A stretch of 7,970 nucleotides of DNA from assembly GCA_038043045.1 (NCBI GenBank), contig JBBTCX010000152.1, positions 1 to 7,970 of the forward strand. The letters run 5' to 3'. Of the stretch, positions 6,614-7,970 are shown piece after piece (positions within the stretch are counted from its first letter, which is position 1; each line of letters begins with the position of its first letter). The notes below the pieces were generated by a model, which did not search any database, had not been told where the DNA came from, and worked only from the letters and a program-made list of their open reading frames with translations. Source of the DNA: JBBTCX01 sp038043045 (GTDB lineage: Bacteria > Planctomycetota > Phycisphaerae > UBA1845). The position numbers and the translations under genes were made by a program.

Positions 6614-6965
6614 ACAGCACCCGTTGTCCCGTTCTTCGTTCGCAAACCCGTCGATTCATCCGTTTCACCGCCGCAAAATGGCCCTTGGCTCGTCCCCGCC
6701 GCGTCGCCGAATACGCCGCGATTTCCGCCGGTTTCGCCCAGTACCCTCCGCCGTTGGCTTCCACGGCGATGCCCAGATGTTCGCGGGCAAACACCATGAT
6801 TTCTCGGACCCGGCGTCGTTTGGTCTCGTGTTTCCCGGCGATTCCGCACGTTTCCGCCAGCTCGATCGCCGCCACCGGGTGGTCGGCGTCGGCGGTCCTC
6901 AGCCGGTCCCACGCCGCCCAAAACCGCCCTCGCATGGTCTCGTCGCTCTGGGCCGCCTTGCCCAT
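6606..6965 (-). CDS. Winged-helix DNA-binding protein at head of the late operon
   Basis: A 119-residue basic protein. Residues about 27-82 look like a winged helix: HPVAAIELAETCGI (29-42) as the first HTH helices, KHETKRRRVREIMVFAREHLG (45-65) as a basic recognition helix region, and IAVEANGGGYWAKPAEI (66-82) as the wing with a GGGYW turn. A basic helix follows (RRGRAKGHFAAVKRMNRR, 89-106). Similar small wHTH proteins occur in many phages as regulators or replication accessories. As the first clear gene of this operon it might control the genes behind it or bind one of the repeats upstream; this is inference. The ATG at 6965 is preceded by GGGAG at 9 bases. No recognisable sigma-70 promoter was found before it. 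Confidence 0.72.
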   Translation of the reverse strand: MGKAAQSDETMRGRFWAAWDRLRTADADHPVAAIELAETCGIAGKHETKRRRVREIMVFAREHLGIAVEANGGGYWAKPAEIAAYSATRRGRAKGHFAAVKRMNRRVCERRTGQRVLFE

Positions 6966-7031
6966 CCCTCGCGTCTCCCGGCGTACGGTGGGGCGGTCGG
7001 TGCCAATCCTTTGTCACTTCCCGCCCCCCCT

Positions 7032-7051
7032 GGGGTCCCAAGGTGTTTCGT
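7032..7051. repeat. Direct repeat DR-a, copy 1 (20 bases, perfect)
   Basis: GGGGTCCCAAGGTGTTTCGT, identical to 7123-7142 in the same orientation, 91 bases apart. On the minus strand both copies would encode RNTLGP in an unused frame, probably by coincidence. Confidence 0.85.
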
Positions 7052-7095
7052 CTCCAACCTCGTCGCAGCCGACTTTCTGTGTCACCCTCTGGCAT

Positions 7096-7112
7096 AAAAC
7101 CCGCTTCGCGGG
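7096..7112 (-). terminator. Weak terminator-like stem (CCCGC/GCGGG, then T4)
   Basis: On the minus strand CCCGC-GAA-GCGGG is followed directly by TTTTA. The 5-bp stem and four T's are shorter than in typical intrinsic terminators. It lies upstream of the late operon and could end transcription coming from the right. Confidence 0.3.
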
Positions 7113-7122
7113 CGGCTCGCCG

Positions 7123-7142
7123 GGGGTCCCAAGGTGTTTCGT
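7123..7142. repeat. Direct repeat DR-a, copy 2 (20 bases, perfect)
   Basis: Identical to 7032-7051. It ends 3 bases before the first GTGCC-N7-GGCAC dyad, so repeat and dyad are neighbours here, but the first copy has no complete dyad beside it. Confidence 0.85.
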
Positions 7143-7145
7143 TTA

Positions 7146-7164
7146 GGTGCCACGAATTGGCACC
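7146..7164. repeat. Dyad 1 of the GTGCC-N7-GGCAC set
   Basis: GGTGCCA-cgaat-TGGCACC, perfect 7-bp arms. With a 7-base centre it fits GTGCC-N7-GGCAC exactly. It lies just after the stop of the putative 48-residue gene and may act as an operator or a hairpin in its 3' end. Confidence 0.75.
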
Positions 7165-7172
7165 CTTCGTCC

Positions 7173-7319
7173 CTATTTCCCTTTTTCCTTTTTCCCGCTG
7201 CCCCCTCCGGCCGGTTTCTGTTTGCCCTTCGGTCCGTTGTTTTTCTTCCCGCCCCGGTTGGGCTTGGCCACCGTCCCGTTTCCGCTTTCGGTTTTTGTGC
7301 CACTTGATGTCATCATCAT
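7173..7319 (-). CDS. Possible small Lys/Gly-rich basic protein (48 residues)
   Basis: Not recognised. It starts with three ATG codons in a row (7319, 7316, 7313), preceded by AAGG 5 bases upstream in an A-rich context. The product is strongly basic and low in complexity (GGKKNNGPKGKQKPAGGG, then GKKEKGK at the end), with almost no hydrophobic residues, so it would be disordered and perhaps nucleic-acid binding. The dyad at 7347-7367 lies about 28 bases upstream and another follows the stop. Part of the open frame may reflect the purine-rich tract at 7175-7197 and not selection for coding. Small basic phage or host proteins of this type exist, but nothing here fixes a role. Confidence 0.35.
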   Translation of the reverse strand: MMMTSSGTKTESGNGTVAKPNRGGKKNNGPKGKQKPAGGGSGKKEKGK

Positions 7320-7346
7320 TTTTCCCTTGTTTTCAGCCTTTTCGGC

Positions 7347-7367
7347 GAGTGCCAAACATAGGCACTC
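7347..7367. repeat. Dyad 2 of the GTGCC-N7-GGCAC set
   Basis: GAGTGCC-aaacata-GGCACTC, perfect 7-bp arms and a 7-base centre. It lies 28 bases before the first ATG of the putative 48-residue gene, a usual operator distance. Confidence 0.75.
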
Positions 7368-7386
7368 TACGTTTTCCTCTGGCCAA

Positions 7387-7400
7387 GCGGACCGGTCCGC
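7387..7400. repeat. Perfect 14-bp palindrome
   Basis: GCGGACCGGTCCGC, two-fold symmetric without a spacer, midway between dyads 2 and 3. Candidate protein-binding site; could be chance in GC-rich DNA. Confidence 0.5.
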
Positions 7401-7431
7401 CCAGCGTGCCGGGTATCTGAAATTCCCAGCG

Positions 7432-7450
7432 AGTGCCGCATTGTGGCACT
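7432..7450. repeat. Dyad 3 of the GTGCC-N7-GGCAC set
   Basis: AGTGCC-gcattgt-GGCACT, perfect 6-bp arms and a 7-base centre. Both dyads 2 and 3 are preceded by GCG on the plus strand. It is 84 bases from dyad 2. Confidence 0.75.
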
Positions 7451-7473
7451 TCCAGCGGGGAAGTTGTTCTTCC

Positions 7474-7509
7474 GTTCGAGGGGCCCGGCGGCCCGCCGGC
7501 CCCCCGAAC
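7474..7509. repeat. Strong GC-rich hairpin (15 pairs)
   Basis: Arms GTTCG-a-GGGGCC-c-GGCG and CGCC-GGCCCC-c-CGAAC pair around a GCC loop, with one A/C mismatch and one bulged C. No T-run follows on either strand, so it is not a standard intrinsic terminator. It may be the first stem of a structured RNA. Confidence 0.6.
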
Positions 7510-7546
7510 TTGCGCAAACAATAAGGGGTATCGTGATCGATCGGGT

Positions 7547-7560
7547 TCCCCGACCGGGGA
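7547..7560. repeat. Small hairpin TCCCC/GGGGA
   Basis: TCCCC-gacc-GGGGA, 5 bp with a 4-base loop. An alternative pairing with the upstream CGATCGGG is possible. Confidence 0.35.
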
Positions 7561-7567
7561 TGTTCCG

Positions 7568-7603
7568 CCTCGCCGACCGAACGGGACCGACCAGTCGGCG
7601 AGG
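7568..7603. repeat. Perfect 10-bp inverted repeat
   Basis: CCTCGCCGAC (7568-7577) and GTCGGCGAGG (7594-7603) around a 16-base loop. It would form a stable stem-loop in RNA of either strand. Confidence 0.6.
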
Positions 7604-7723
7604 GTACGGGTTTGGAAGGATATGGAAATCCGAACCGCGCGGTCCGGGTTGTATTCCCCTCCGCGCCGTCGTCTGGGATCGGCGACACGGAGGTCTCAAG
7701 GAGGAACATCAGGATGAGGACTG

Positions 7724-7808
7724 GGAGTCGGCCACGGCCCCGGAGGGTCGTCGTCGTGTTTCGGCGAGCGAGTGACGGTGGTCCGACTCCTCGACAGACC
7801 CGCTCGCC
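7724..7808. ncRNA. Two interleaved 8-bp stems: candidate pseudoknot or structured RNA
   Basis: GGAGTCGG (7724-7731) pairs with CCGACTCC (7783-7790), and GGCGAGCG (7763-7770) pairs with CGCTCGCC (7801-7808). The second stem opens within the loop of the first and closes outside it, giving H-type pseudoknot topology in RNA of either strand; alternatively the stems are mutually compatible only as switching partners. It follows other strong stems from 7474 on. I could not match it to RNase P RNA, tmRNA, SRP RNA or a known intron. Coding strand and extent are unknown. Confidence 0.3.
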
Positions 7809-7851
7809 TAGGTCGGTTGTGCGATTCAAGGGTAGGCTGTCCCCCACCCCC

Positions 7852-7867
7852 GGTCCACCACCGGACC
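7852..7867. repeat. Hairpin GGTCC/GGACC
   Basis: GGTCC-accacc-GGACC, 5-bp arms. It closes the GC-rich segment just before the AT-richer right end. Confidence 0.4.
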
Positions 7868-7872
7868 CGCTT

Positions 7873-7968
7873 TCATAATGCGTGGTTTTTATCCTGTGAG
7901 TTGTTTTGTTTTCCCGTGGCTACAAGCCTTATGTTTACCCACAACTTCTGGAGCCTTGCGGCGGACTT
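7873..7968 (-). CDS. Possible 3' end of a gene cut by the window edge
   Basis: On the minus strand a frame is open from the window edge to TGA at 7873-7875. It reads KSAARLQKLWVNIRLVATGK and then a polar tail ending NHAL. The amphipathic stretch followed by a polar tail looks like a protein C terminus, and the strand fits the phage operon. Only 31 residues are visible, too few for a family call. A plus-strand frame through the same bases is also open. Confidence 0.25.
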   Translation of the reverse strand, partial: KSAARLQKLWVNIRLVATGKQNNSQDKNHAL

Positions 7969-7970
7969 TG

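Larger units (their letters stand above)
6966..7172. other. Intergenic stretch with repeats, no confident gene
   Basis: About 200 bases upstream of the winged-helix gene. It holds two copies of a 20-base direct repeat, a small stem followed by T's on the minus strand, and the first GTGCC-N7-GGCAC dyad. One minus-strand frame is open through it into the winged-helix gene in another frame (start 7095), but its product is Arg/Gly/Pro-rich and overlaps a better gene, so I do not call it. Confidence 0.6.
7320..7872. other. GC-rich stretch without confident gene, rich in inverted repeats
   Basis: About 550 bases. Open frames exist on both strands, but their products are Arg/Pro/Gly-rich with no protein-like pattern, as expected of GC-rich noncoding DNA. 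Besides dyads 2 and 3 it holds a 14-bp palindrome and at least four strong inverted repeats listed separately. I see no promoter that I trust. Confidence 0.55.

Noticed and set aside
7030..7145. CRISPR array from the two 20-base repeats
   Set aside because: Only two copies, the spacing of 71 bases is unusually long, and no cas genes are present.
6966..7320. Sigma-70 promoter for the late operon
   Set aside because: I found only partial -35 and -10 lookalikes with poor spacing, so none is reported.
7146..7450. The GGCAC dyads as sigma-54 promoters (TGGCAC-N5-TTGC)
   Set aside because: TGGCAC occurs, but no TTGC follows at the required distance on either strand.
7173..7847. Single 224-residue minus-strand gene
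   Set aside because: Only the last 48 residues, after a ribosome binding site, look plausible; the rest is Arg/Pro/Gly-rich and covers all the inverted repeats.
7500..7970. RNase P RNA, tmRNA, tRNA or group II intron
   Set aside because: The conserved core sequences of these RNAs are absent; short lookalikes such as AAAGTCC and GTGCG are isolated.

Overview
The window holds the packaging and head-assembly module of a Mu-like (transposable, Caudoviricetes) prophage or phage, all on the minus strand, so it reads from right to left. The order matches the Mu late region: a one-membrane coiled-coil protein (gp25-like position), a small winged-helix protein (gp26-like position), a small terminase candidate (gp27 position), large terminase (gp28), DUF935 portal (gp29), gpF minor head protein (gp30) and gpI protease/scaffold (gp32). 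The host cannot be named from this sequence. It is a GC-rich bacterium using GTG and TTG starts beside ATG and AGGAG-type Shine-Dalgarno sequences. No tRNA, rRNA, CRISPR array, integrase or transposase was seen.

Positions 4-6965 form a very compact operon of ten genes. Neighbours overlap or touch: TTG start over TAA stop, GTGA, GTGA, TAG next to ATG, ATGA, a 3-base gap, TAATG, a 16-base gap, then a short overlap. This implies one transcript and translational coupling. The products act in sequence: small and large terminase package DNA through the portal, gpF helps head morphogenesis, and gpI matures the capsid. A strong internal ribosome binding site inside gpI probably gives a separate in-frame scaffold protein, as Mu gene Z does within gene I. 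The major capsid gene would be expected past the left edge.

Two departures from Mu stand out. A 95-residue gene sits between portal and gpF; it resembles the helical C-terminal part of Mu-type portals and ends at an A-AAA-AAG slippery heptamer in the right phase. No gpG-like gene lies between gpF and gpI.

Positions 6966-7970 hold no confident gene. This kilobase contains a perfect 20-base direct repeat 91 bases apart, three dyads of identical geometry (GTGCC-N7-GGCAC), a possible 48-residue lysine/glycine-rich protein, and from about 7474 to 7867 a run of strong inverted repeats including two interleaved 8-bp stems (pseudoknot topology). It may be a regulatory region, a structured RNA or the remnant of a non-phage insertion. 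The last 100 bases are AT-richer and may carry the 3' end of another minus-strand gene.
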